Shown in pieces: positions 6,044 through 13,072 of a DNA stretch of 35,560 bases. The position numbers and the translations under genes were made by a program. How positions within the stretch are numbered: position 1 is the first letter of the stretch; each line of letters starts with the position of its first letter. The notes below the pieces were generated by a model that had not been told where the DNA came from, searched no databases, and saw only the letters and a list, made by a program, of their open reading frames with translations. The DNA is from a virus: positions 1 to 35,560 of the IMG/VR virus record IMGVR_UViG_3300021378_000078, one strand, 5' to 3'.

Positions 6044-7228
6044 ATGGTAAGTAAAAAATTAGAAGCAACAAGAAAGAAAGGTCGTAGAAATAGAGTTACT
6101 ATTGAAGACCAATATCTAGGGCCTGAACCTATATTTAATCCAGGTGAAACAACACCCGATAAAGTAGAAAATAAAGTCCGACTAAGCCTTTGGACAAAAG
6201 GTGCACATTGGTATAACTACTTTTATAAAACAAAAGACTATGTGCCTTATGTAATTGATTTCGTAGAGGAAGTATGTGGTCTTACTAAAGAAGAAGCAAA
6301 TAGTATCAAGAAGTTAAAAGACCATTATATAACTTTCCCTCTTGGTAAATCAGCAAGGTTATTCTATCGTGGTTATGAATATACAAAAGAAGAGATAGAA
6401 AACTTTACTGAGGTTGCAAGAGAAAAGCTAGAGTCTGCAAAACTAGTAGAAGAAGTTTTAGAGGAAAAGAAAAAAGATGCACCCAAGGTAATATCCATTG
6501 CCGAAAGAACACGAAGAAAAATGATGGATAGTATTTATGGCGAGTTTGATGAAGTAATAGTAGAGGGTTGGTTAAATAAAGACTATAAACAAACCATAGA
6601 TGTATTTGGACTCTTTAAGAAACATAATCTAAAAGGTAATGCAGTTGCACCATTTAAGAAAATAATTGATAAGTATTATGAAGAGATTGAAGATGCGTTA
6701 CATAAAAGATGTGAACAAGCAGTAGAAGGATATAGTCATGTATCTACTGCAAATAAAAAGAAGATGATAAAACAGATGGATACTATCTATGCAGATTTAG
6801 ATTCACTACAATTATCATTTAAGGCAAGTAGAACTCCAAGGGCTAGAAAACCTAAGGCTTCTGATGCTCAAGTCAAGAACTTAAAATATAATATTGAAGA
6901 TATGGAATATAAACTAACTTCAATTAATCCAATTCAAATACCCGGCAAAGAAACACTCTGGGTATTTAATACCAAGACCCGTAACCTTTATGAATATGTT
7001 ACTAATTCTACTAAAGGGTTCGAAGTGGGCGGTACCACAATAAAAAGCTTTGATGAAAAACTATCAAGGTGTACTAAGTTGAGAAAACCTGATGTGATAC
7101 TTCCTTTAATATTAACAAAAACTGCCAAACAAATTGAGAAACAAGTTTGGAAAGACCAGATTACAACTAAAGTGAATTCTCCTAATGGAAGAATAAACCA
7201 AGATTGTATTTTACTAAGGATATTATGA
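6044..7228 (+). CDS. Conserved T4-like phage protein of unknown function
   Basis: A 394-residue charged soluble protein preceding gp33, a position where marine T4-like phages often carry a large hypothetical gene. The N-terminus is basic (KKLEATRKKGRRNRVT). The middle has Lys/Glu-rich, probably coiled helices (about 125-165), and the C-terminus is mixed. No nuclease, polymerase or ATPase motif is visible. ATG 6044 is preferred to an in-frame TTG at 6026, because the TTG would lie only a few bases after the P4 transcript start. A GGGAG at 6028-6032 is the likely ribosome site. Its stop overlaps the gp33 start (ATGA). A replication or late-transcription role is inferred from neighbours only. 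Confidence 0.75.
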   Translation: MVSKKLEATRKKGRRNRVTIEDQYLGPEPIFNPGETTPDKVENKVRLSLWTKGAHWYNYFYKTKDYVPYVIDFVEEVCGLTKEEANSIKKLKDHYITFPLGKSARLFYRGYEYTKEEIENFTEVAREKLESAKLVEEVLEEKKKDAPKVISIAERTRRKMMDSIYGEFDEVIVEGWLNKDYKQTIDVFGLFKKHNLKGNAVAPFKKIIDKYYEEIEDALHKRCEQAVEGYSHVSTANKKKMIKQMDTIYADLDSLQLSFKASRTPRARKPKASDAQVKNLKYNIEDMEYKLTSINPIQIPGKETLWVFNTKTRNLYEYVTNSTKGFEVGGTTIKSFDEKLSRCTKLRKPDVILPLILTKTAKQIEKQVWKDQITTKVNSPNGRINQDCILLRIL

Positions 7229-7479
7229 CAGAAAAAAAAGTATTTCAATATAAAATTATGACTAAGAAAAGATTTTCATTAGCTGTAGAGAATTTAGTTG
7301 CTGACAAACCAGATGTTAGTTACATAGATGCCGCAGTTATGATTATAGAAGAACGTGGTATGCAGTACCAGAACCTTAAAAAATTATTAACCGATTCACT
7401 AAGAGATAAGATAGAACACGAAGCTAATACTTTAAATCTTATCCGAGGTGCAAACAAAACCAATAAATTACCAATATAG
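7225..7479 (+). CDS. 33: Late promoter transcription co-activator gp33
   Basis: An 84-residue protein. In T4, gp33 links the sliding clamp to host RNA polymerase (through the beta flap) for activated late transcription with gp55. The call rests on size, the position directly before dsbA, gp59 and gp32, and a C-terminal pattern (DSLRDKIEHEANTLNLI...NKLPI) like that of marine phage gp33 proteins. ATG 7225 is preferred over an in-frame TTG at 7204. It has AAGGA a few bases upstream and overlaps the previous stop as ATGA. Similarity is low in this family, so context carries much of the call. TATAAATA boxes further along the window are its expected targets. Confidence 0.7.
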   Translation: MTEKKVFQYKIMTKKRFSLAVENLVADKPDVSYIDAAVMIIEERGMQYQNLKKLLTDSLRDKIEHEANTLNLIRGANKTNKLPI

Positions 7480-7488
7480 GAGAATATT

Positions 7489-7749
7489 ATGAGTAATGTG
7501 ATTATACCTTCATCAGATGAAGATAAGAAAAGAATCAAAGGTTGTATTGAAGAGATTTCAAATGCAATGACTATGATGGAAGCACAACGAACTTTTATTA
7601 AAGAGGCGATTAACTCTTGCGTAGAAGATGTAGAGATTGATAAGAAACATCTAAGGAAGATGGCTAATATCTACCACAAACAAAATCTAAGTGAAGTTGT
7701 AGGTGAAGTAGAAGATGTTGAAGCCCTTTATGAAGGTGTAATGGTTTGA
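7489..7749 (+). CDS. dsbA: Double-stranded DNA-binding protein DsbA
   Basis: An 86-residue protein close in length to T4 DsbA (89). T4 DsbA binds double-stranded DNA and stimulates late transcription in vitro. The shared pattern includes an N-terminal charged region, a mid helix (FIKEAINSCVEDVEIDKKHL) and a C-terminal block resembling T4 (RKMANIYHKQN...VEDVEALYEGV). In T4 the order is dsbA-33-59-32; here gp33 precedes dsbA. A strong AGGAG ribosome site precedes the ATG. This is not the bacterial thiol oxidase of the same name: no CxxC is present. Confidence 0.75.
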   Translation: MSNVIIPSSDEDKKRIKGCIEEISNAMTMMEAQRTFIKEAINSCVEDVEIDKKHLRKMANIYHKQNLSEVVGEVEDVEALYEGVMV

Positions 7750-7751
7750 GG

Positions 7752-8345
7752 ATGGATCCATTTGATTCTTACAAGATTTACAATGCTTTGAAGTTACATT
7801 TTGAAACAGATAGTTATGACGCGATTAAGTATAACTATAAATCAAATGTAACCTCAAACTCTTTTCTGAAAAGAAGGGATAAGTATTTCTTTGCCAAGAT
7901 AGGCAAGAATTATGATAAGGATGTAATTGGTTATTATGTGGCCAATTTTAAAGAGGGAGTATCTTACGTTGGTGATATGATGAATCACGAAGGTGAAGAT
8001 AACTATAATAAATACAAAAGAATAAGAGAAAGTATCCATAGAGTGTTTTCAATTGATATAAATATACTTAGTGAGATAAACGAAACTGATTTCGATGGAT
8101 TATTTGAATCTAAAGATAATCAGATTCCTCTTATTATAGAACTATTGATGCAAGATGAAATTAGTTTAGAGACTGTTTGTATCTTGGATTCAATGTTGGG
8201 GTTTGTGGAAAGAGAATCCAAAAAGATTAGCGACACGATTATGTGGCCTGACCTTAAAAGGAGAATCAAGAAATATACCCCATTCGTAAACTTTGATGGC
8301 GATAAATGTAAAATTTTATTAAGAAAAGGGTTTACAACTGCATGA
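7752..8345 (+). CDS. 59: gp59 helicase assembly/loading protein
   Basis: A 197-residue protein. T4 gp59 (217 residues) loads the gp41 helicase onto gp32-coated forks and helps couple recombination to replication. The N-terminal half carries the family pattern: YDAIKYNYKSNVTSNSF followed by KRRDKYFFAKI, close to T4's YDVIKYNW...KRRDKYFFQKL. ATG 7752 (MDPFDSYKIYNALKLHF) matches the N-terminus usual in marine gp59 proteins. A TTG at 7746 in the same frame has slightly better ribosome-site spacing and remains possible. It lies between dsbA and gp32, as expected for T4-like genomes. Promoter P5 for gp32 starts inside its last codons. Confidence 0.88.
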   Translation: MDPFDSYKIYNALKLHFETDSYDAIKYNYKSNVTSNSFLKRRDKYFFAKIGKNYDKDVIGYYVANFKEGVSYVGDMMNHEGEDNYNKYKRIRESIHRVFSIDINILSEINETDFDGLFESKDNQIPLIIELLMQDEISLETVCILDSMLGFVERESKKISDTIMWPDLKRRIKKYTPFVNFDGDKCKILLRKGFTTA

Positions 8346-8359
8346 AAGTGTAGTATAAT
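8331..8359 (+). promoter_or_regulatory. Sigma70-like promoter P5 for gp32
   Basis: TTTACA at 8331-8336, a 17-base spacer, and TATAAT at 8354-8359, overlapping the end of gp59. The spacer ends AAAGTGTAG, as in P4. It gives gp32 its own promoter and a leader of about 55 bases. Confidence 0.85.
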
Positions 8360-8423
8360 ATAACTTATATTATGAATAAAGTGGATAATTCAGTAATACA
8401 ATGCAATATACGGAGAAATAAAT

Positions 8424-9326
8424 ATGTCATTTGCTAACTTAAAGAGCTCACGAGGCTCATCTATTGATAAACTCGTAAAGGCTGCAGAAGCAGTTTCAAC
8501 CACTAAGAAAGAATCTAACTCTTATGGAGATGATAGATTCTGGAAACCCACTAGAGATAAAGCTGGTAACGGTTATGCCGTAGTCAGATTTTTACCTTGT
8601 ACAGAAGGTGAAGACCTTCCGTGGGTAAGATACTGGGACCATGGCTTTAAAGGCCCGAATGGTTTATGGTATATCGAAAACTCTTTGACTTCTATCGGTC
8701 AACCAGACCCAGTATCAGAAATGAACTCGGTTCTCTGGAATTCAGGTAGAGAAGAAGATAAAACTATTGCTAGAGATAGAAAGCGTAGACTACATTATGT
8801 AAGTAATGTTCTCGTTATTTCTGACCCTAGTAATCCAGAGAATGAAGGAAAAGTATTCCTTTATAAGTTTGGTAAGAAAATCTTTGATAAGATTATGGAA
8901 GCTATGCAACCTGCTTTTGAAGATGAAACACCATGCAATCCTTATGATTTCTGGGAAGGTGCGGACTTTAAAATTAAAATCCGTAAAGTAGAAGGTTGGG
9001 TAAACTATGATAAGTCAGAGTTTGCTTCACCAAGTTCTCTACATGATGGCGATGAGAGTAGATTAGAAGATGTTTATGGGAAACTATATCCTCTTCAAGA
9101 CTTCCTTAAGCCTGAAAACTATAAGTCTTATGATGAATTGAAGACTAAGTTAAATAGAGTACTAGGGGTGGATGCTGGACACGTATCAGCGCCAGAACCA
9201 GTAGTATCAGATGTCATGGAAGCACCAACTATGCAGACTGCAGAAGCGGCTCCTGCTGTAGAAAGTTCTTCTAATGGTGATGATGATACACTATCATACT
9301 TTGCAAAACTTGCAAATGATTCCTAA
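8424..9326 (+). CDS. 32: gp32 single-stranded DNA-binding protein
   Basis: A 300-residue protein, matching T4 gp32 (301). It coats single-stranded DNA during replication, recombination and repair. It has a basic N-terminal protein-protein region, the core with KAGNGYAVVRFLP, a WVRYWDHGFKGPNGLWY strand block and the hallmark NPENEGKVFLYKFGKKIFDKI. The C-terminus is low-complexity, ending in an acidic tail (SNGDDDTLSYFAKLANDS) used in T4 for partner contacts. The four zinc ligands of T4 gp32 (His64, Cys77, Cys87, Cys90) are missing; the corresponding stretch is DPVSEMNSVLWNSG. A CGGAG ribosome site precedes the ATG. The gene has its own promoter and a strong terminator. Confidence 0.95.
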   Translation: MSFANLKSSRGSSIDKLVKAAEAVSTTKKESNSYGDDRFWKPTRDKAGNGYAVVRFLPCTEGEDLPWVRYWDHGFKGPNGLWYIENSLTSIGQPDPVSEMNSVLWNSGREEDKTIARDRKRRLHYVSNVLVISDPSNPENEGKVFLYKFGKKIFDKIMEAMQPAFEDETPCNPYDFWEGADFKIKIRKVEGWVNYDKSEFASPSSLHDGDESRLEDVYGKLYPLQDFLKPENYKSYDELKTKLNRVLGVDAGHVSAPEPVVSDVMEAPTMQTAEAAPAVESSSNGDDDTLSYFAKLANDS

Positions 9327-9352
9327 TAATTAATAATTATAAATGGAACTTT

Positions 9353-9377
9353 GGGACCCTTCGGGGTCCCTTTTTTT
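9353..9377 (+). terminator. Rho-independent terminator after gp32
   Basis: GGGACCC (9353-9359), TTCG tetraloop, GGGTCCC (9364-9370), then seven T. It is a textbook intrinsic terminator for the plus strand. It also separates the converging minus-strand late operon ending at 9383. Read from the minus strand it has no U-tract. Confidence 0.95.
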
Positions 9378-9382
9378 GTTTA

Positions 9383-11155
9383 TTATCCTAGAGCAGGAAG
9401 TTGAAGGGCTCGTGAAGATTGGGCCCCATCAGTATTTACATGAACAACGTTTGAAGAATTAATAGTAGATGATTGTGCTGCATTAACTTGAGTAGTACCA
9501 GACATTTTACCTGAATTAACTTGAGCCATTGCGGCTTCATATGCGGCAGTGGCCTCTGCTGAATTAAAACCTAATGCTCCTTCATCTATAGATGTTGAAG
9601 TATCTCCAGTTGTTTGTTCCCTTGATTCTTCTAATTTTTTCTGTGCTGCAGCCTCTTCATTTTTCTTTCTTATCTCATCAGCTGCTCTTTTACCTCTTCC
9701 TGTATCAAGGCCTTCACTTAGAGCATCTAATGCTGATGTATCAACATCATCTCCTAATAGCCACTTCGCGGCTCTCTTACCTAAGAAGCTTATCATTTTT
9801 CTAGGTATGAATGTAAGACCATTTACAATCATTGATAAGAAATCAACAAAGTATAATGCTGCAACTTTTAACGTATCTATAATACTTGCTCCTGGTCCTA
9901 AACTCTCTCTTAATTTATTAAATCCGAAGAGTATTACTCCAATAGCTGCGACGGCACCTGCAATGATGAGTGGTATCGGGCCAAGTGCTACTATCATTGG
10001 AGTTAATCCAGCCATCATGCCAGTAAACGCACTTGATATTGTAGCAAACATAGTAGTTATTGTAGGGAACATGGTTAGTTTCATAAAGAGTCCTACTGTC
10101 TTAACTACATTTACTACAGAAATGATACCACCTATTAGAGCCGGGCCAAAGAAGAGTAAGATACCACCTGCTATTGCTGCAAAGAGTCCTAAATTTTCTT
10201 TAAAAGTTTCGAATGAACCAGCAAAATCTTGTTCGAAAAGGTCTTTAACAAAGTCAACTATTACCATAACCTTTTCAATTGCAGTATTTACTATCTTAAC
10301 AAAAGTTTCTGGACTAAAGAGTGCCAGAACTACACCAGCAAGACCTGCAACGAAACCACCACCTTTTGCCATATCACCTAACTTACTATTAAAACCTTCA
10401 ACACCACCCCTAATCTTTTCTAATGTACTATTGGCTGCATCTGATTTTTTACTTTGTTCTCTTCTTTGTTCTTCAGATGAAACTGTATCATCTAGTGCAT
10501 CGACCTGTTGTTGTGCTAATGCTATCTCTTCTTCATTACCACCAGCTGTGGCAGTTTCTAGTGCTTCTGCAACTTTTGCATATTGTTCTTTTAATTCTTT
10601 TGCTCTTGTTATATCAGCCTTACTTACGGCTTTACCAAATACACTTCCTAAGTCATTTAGTCTTTTGCCCATAGTATTATCACCCAGTTTTTCTCTGGCT
10701 ACTTCGGCTGCATTTGCAAGAGCAATCTCTTCTGAAAGACTTGAAAGACCTTTAGATAGAGGTGCGGCCGCGGCAATTGCTTCTGCCTTCCTTGTTGCTT
10801 TAATATCTTCAGCAGTTTGTTTTTCTATTGCCTTTCTGACTAAATCTAAATTTTGTTTTGAATCTAGGTCTTGTTGTTCTGAAGCATCTAGTATATTTTT
10901 TAGGTAATCATTACTAAGTTGACGACCATCACCATTAAGAACTTTTGCAAAATGTGAAGCTCTTTCTTTTAAACCTTTAGCTTGTTCACTGTTACCATCT
11001 TGTATGGCTTTATTGGCTCTTTCTAAGAGAGATTTATGTGCTTCAGCAACCTGAACCATCCTACCTTTTCTTTCATTTTGGTAATCTTGTTGCTTTTTCT
11101 TTACTGCAGCAGCATCCTTTTGATTCTTTTCTCTTAATTTTTTATTATCAGCCAT
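9383..11155 (-). CDS. 29: Tail tape measure protein (gp29-like)
   Basis: A 590-residue protein, the same length as T4 gp29. Residues 1-260 are almost entirely charged, Ala/Gln/Lys-rich helices of coiled-coil character. About 263-460 hold Gly-rich hydrophobic segments (for instance 266-280, 323-350, 380-412 and 428-447), typical of tape measure proteins. The last 110 residues are hydrophilic and low-complexity. Tape measure proteins set tail tube length and are expelled into the cell during infection. The position just after the gp26 chaperone pair fits the general rule that frameshifting chaperones precede the tape measure. AGGA lies about eight bases before the ATG. Sequence identity to T4 gp29 is not obvious by eye, so the call is by architecture and order. 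Confidence 0.75.
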   Translation of the reverse strand: MADNKKLREKNQKDAAAVKKKQQDYQNERKGRMVQVAEAHKSLLERANKAIQDGNSEQAKGLKERASHFAKVLNGDGRQLSNDYLKNILDASEQQDLDSKQNLDLVRKAIEKQTAEDIKATRKAEAIAAAAPLSKGLSSLSEEIALANAAEVAREKLGDNTMGKRLNDLGSVFGKAVSKADITRAKELKEQYAKVAEALETATAGGNEEEIALAQQQVDALDDTVSSEEQRREQSKKSDAANSTLEKIRGGVEGFNSKLGDMAKGGGFVAGLAGVVLALFSPETFVKIVNTAIEKVMVIVDFVKDLFEQDFAGSFETFKENLGLFAAIAGGILLFFGPALIGGIISVVNVVKTVGLFMKLTMFPTITTMFATISSAFTGMMAGLTPMIVALGPIPLIIAGAVAAIGVILFGFNKLRESLGPGASIIDTLKVAALYFVDFLSMIVNGLTFIPRKMISFLGKRAAKWLLGDDVDTSALDALSEGLDTGRGKRAADEIRKKNEEAAAQKKLEESREQTTGDTSTSIDEGALGFNSAEATAAYEAAMAQVNSGKMSGTTQVNAAQSSTINSSNVVHVNTDGAQSSRALQLPALG

Positions 11156-11168
11156 TAGATTAATCCTA

Positions 11169-11495
11169 TTATTTCTTATTCCCGAATGCTTGTGACCCGA
11201 AGAATGCCGCTACAATACCTGCAACTGCAACGAAGTATGTCGCTGCCATATCTCCGAGAATTTTACTTGCTGAATCTAATCCAAGAAGAACTGCCAATAC
11301 AACTGCAAATGGATATAGTAACATACCACCGAGAGCAAACCATGCCATTTTTCTTTGGGCATCTCGCATTGCATCTGCATCTTCAAGTTCTTTTCTTTTA
11401 AACTCTAAATACATTTTCTGTTCATCAGGTGTGACATATCCATCACCATTAACGTCTGCTGGATGATGTCCACTTGATTTAATTTCTTCTTCCAT
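11169..11495 (-). CDS. EF-hand, two-span membrane protein
   Basis: A 108-residue protein. Residues 14-25 (DVNGDGYVTPDE) form a perfect EF-hand/dockerin-type calcium loop, with Asp14, Asn16, Asp18, Tyr20, Thr22 and Glu25 at the coordinating positions. A charged helix (about 26-48) follows, then two hydrophobic segments (about 49-72 and 82-104) and a lysine end. The ATG overlaps the stop of the chaperone extension by one base, and the gene ends 13 bases before the tape measure start. A calcium-responsive holin, an inner-membrane docking factor or a tail-tip component are possible. None is proven. Confidence 0.75.
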   Translation of the reverse strand: MEEEIKSSGHHPADVNGDGYVTPDEQKMYLEFKRKELEDADAMRDAQRKMAWFALGGMLLYPFAVVLAVLLGLDSASKILGDMAATYFVAVAGIVAAFFGSQAFGNKK

Positions 11496-11695
11496 TACAT
11501 TCCCCCGTGTTTCTTATTTTGTGCTTTTATTCTATCATTCTCTTCTTTGATATGATTCTGTAATAAAGCCACATATATTTCCCTTTCCCATGGTATCATA
11601 TTATCTAATTCAGTTAAACTATACTTATGATGTTGCATCATAGCAAAGTTAGTTTTATAATGATTCACCAACGAATCATGGGAGAGGCCTAAGTA
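11495..11695 (-). CDS. -1 frame extension of gp26 (tail assembly chaperone, gp51/GT-like)
   Basis: This frame is open without interruption from the seven-T run at the end of gp26 to TAA 11495-11497, encoding 66 residues beyond the slip. The part just after the slip (YLGLSHDSLVNHYKTNFA) reads like genuine protein but has no ATG; the first ATG codons are at 11641 and 11638. After these come HHKYSLTELDNMIPWEREIY and a charged helix. Independent start at ATG 11641, or at GTG 11668, is possible. However, the open frame from the slip site and the lack of a good ribosome site favour expression as a gp26 fusion, like the T part of lambda GT or E' of P2. The role would be to chaperone the tape measure during tail assembly. 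Confidence 0.65.
   Translation of the reverse strand, partial: YLGLSHDSLVNHYKTNFAMMQHHKYSLTELDNMIPWEREIYVALLQNHIKEENDRIKAQNKKHGGM
11660..11679 (-). other. Stem-loop downstream of the slip site
   Basis: On the minus strand ATGATTC and GAATCAT pair perfectly over seven bases around a six-base GTTGGT loop. It begins 15 bases after the last base of the slippery run. This is a candidate frameshift stimulator, although the spacer is longer than the usual 5-9 bases. Confidence 0.45.
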
Positions 11696-12411
11696 AAAAA
11701 ACTTTGGAGACCTCTTAACTCCATCTCATGTTCGTGTCCACATTTACCACATTTATATTCTATATCTTTTTGCAGATATGGTAAATTACTAAACCACTCT
11801 GCAACCTTTTTAAACTGTTCCGAGTTAAGTTCATTAAAAAAGTTTTCAATCTCTTCTAATGTACTATCTGATGCTGGATATACATTATCTTCATCAAATA
11901 TATTACTAACTGCCGATGCAATAAGCTTCATAGTAGCATCTAATTGCTCGTCATTAGATGAGTCTGGCTTGATGCTTACTTCTTCTAGTACATCTAATGA
12001 GGGATAGTTAAACTGAACTCCCACCTCTTCGGTTACCATTACTATTCTATCTAAATCTAAACCTTTCAGTTCAATCTCTTCTAAATTAAGATTAACTGGA
12101 ATTGTGTGTCCACAATCTTTAGCCTCACAAGTAAATTTTAATTCTACTGATTCTCCTACTGATTTAGCTCTTAATTTTAAGAATAAGAATTCTAAATCAA
12201 AGGTTGTTAAATCATTTACTGCTATATCATCATATACACAAGAACGAATAACGTCCTTTAATGACCTAACTATGAGGGCCTCATCTTTAGATTCTAATGC
12301 AACCATTAATATCTTTTCTTCTTTTACTAAGAATGGTCGATATTGAACCTTCACATTCATACTTGGAATTGTTACCTCATACCTTGAGGAATTTACAATT
12401 GGTAGTGCCAT
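11689..12411 (-). CDS. 26: gp26 baseplate hub/tail assembly chaperone
   Basis: A 240-residue protein of the T4 gp26 family (208 residues in T4), named a baseplate hub assembly protein. The family pattern is clear: MALPIVNSSRYEVTIPS, then YRPFLVKEEKILMVALESKDE, and FDLEFLFLKLRAKSVGE. The end, LNSEQFKKVAEWFSNLP...LRGLQSFF, is also typical. Two Cys-rich knuckles (Cys95/Cys100/His102 and Cys221/Cys224/His226/His228) could bind zinc. The gene ends AGT TTT TTT ACT TAG, a T_TTT_TTT slippery heptamer in the right register for -1 frameshifting into 11495-11695. An AGAGG lies about nine bases before the slip, where a Shine-Dalgarno-like stimulator would sit. An AGGAG ribosome site precedes the ATG. Confidence 0.85.
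   Translation of the reverse strand: MALPIVNSSRYEVTIPSMNVKVQYRPFLVKEEKILMVALESKDEALIVRSLKDVIRSCVYDDIAVNDLTTFDLEFLFLKLRAKSVGESVELKFTCEAKDCGHTIPVNLNLEEIELKGLDLDRIVMVTEEVGVQFNYPSLDVLEEVSIKPDSSNDEQLDATMKLIASAVSNIFDEDNVYPASDSTLEEIENFFNELNSEQFKKVAEWFSNLPYLQKDIEYKCGKCGHEHEMELRGLQSFFT
11695..11701 (-). promoter_or_regulatory. Slippery heptamer for -1 frameshift
   Basis: The minus strand reads AG T TTT TTT AC, seven consecutive T with the zero frame split as T|TTT|TTT, four bases before the gp26 TAG. After slipping back one base, the frame stays open for 66 codons. Confidence 0.65.
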
Positions 12412-12436
12412 AATATTTTATTCTCCTATAATATAA

Positions 12437-13072
12437 TTATGTTAATACATCTAGTGCGGTACTGATTCCAGATAATCCGGATTCAACTGAACCTTCTAGT
12501 TTATATTTATCATATGAAAATGTCACCGTAAAACTTCCAATATCTTCCGAATCATTCGAATATTCAATTGGAGAAATAGTTATTGGGTAAGCATTTTCTA
12601 ATTTTGCTCCATAGACAACTTTATTATCCATATTTAATTGTTGAATAACAACATCGGTTGTATATTCATTCTTGTAGCTTAAAGTATATGTTTGGTCATT
12701 GATAATAGCTTGTGACCAATCATCAAACATCTTCTTCATATACATATCATTTGTAAGTAAGAAGGTCATTTCAATATCTTCATCAATAAAACCATAAACC
12801 ATTTTCACTGCTTGTTTATGCATTTGAATCTCATCAGTACTAAAAGACCTGCCTGGAATATTAGCTGAGGTACATAACATTGATATGTCACGAGGGTCAT
12901 TAATAAGACTTTTTGCATTAATTCCTTCACCAGAGATTAAACTAGTAAAGATTGCCTGTGGGTCTATATTAAATAAACTCTGTTGTGGTGGTGTAAACAT
13001 AACTTTAAATCTATTTGCCTTTGCAAGACCACCACGTTTACCTATTGTAGATTTTAATTTATCTATATTCAT
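12437..13072 (-). CDS. Tail tube-fold baseplate protein (gp54/gp19-like)
   Basis: A 211-residue protein with a pattern seen in tube and tube-initiator proteins of T4-like phages: an N-terminal KANRFKVMFTPP, a central LCTSANIPGRSFSTDEIQ, strands DIEMTFLLTNDMYMKKMFDDW, then NAYPITISPIEYSNDSEDIGSFTVTFSYDKY. The gp19/gp54/gp48 proteins share this fold and stack as tail tube, initiator and cap. In length (211) it is longer than T4 gp19 (163) and shorter than gp54 (320). Position in an assembly cluster rather than next to a sheath gene favours tube initiator (gp54). Its ATG is directly adjacent to the stop of the upstream gene. Confidence 0.55.
   Translation of the reverse strand: MNIDKLKSTIGKRGGLAKANRFKVMFTPPQQSLFNIDPQAIFTSLISGEGINAKSLINDPRDISMLCTSANIPGRSFSTDEIQMHKQAVKMVYGFIDEDIEMTFLLTNDMYMKKMFDDWSQAIINDQTYTLSYKNEYTTDVVIQQLNMDNKVVYGAKLENAYPITISPIEYSNDSEDIGSFTVTFSYDKYKLEGSVESGLSGISTALDVLT

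Noticed and set aside
8372-8437. Mini-ORF in the gp32 leader
   Set aside because: It runs into the gp32 start, has no ribosome site and no protein-like pattern.
9549-10907. 452-codon plus-strand open frame opposite the tape measure gene
   Set aside because: It is antisense to a clear coding gene, its product is a Ser/Ala/Pro/Ile-rich mirror of the tape measure codons, and it has no family pattern or operon context.
11695-11701. Seven-T run as a sequencing error that splits one gene
   Set aside because: An error is possible in a homopolymer, but the exact slip register, the SD-like element, the stem-loop and the location before the tape measure fit a programmed shift better. Kept as a finding, with conservation as the test.
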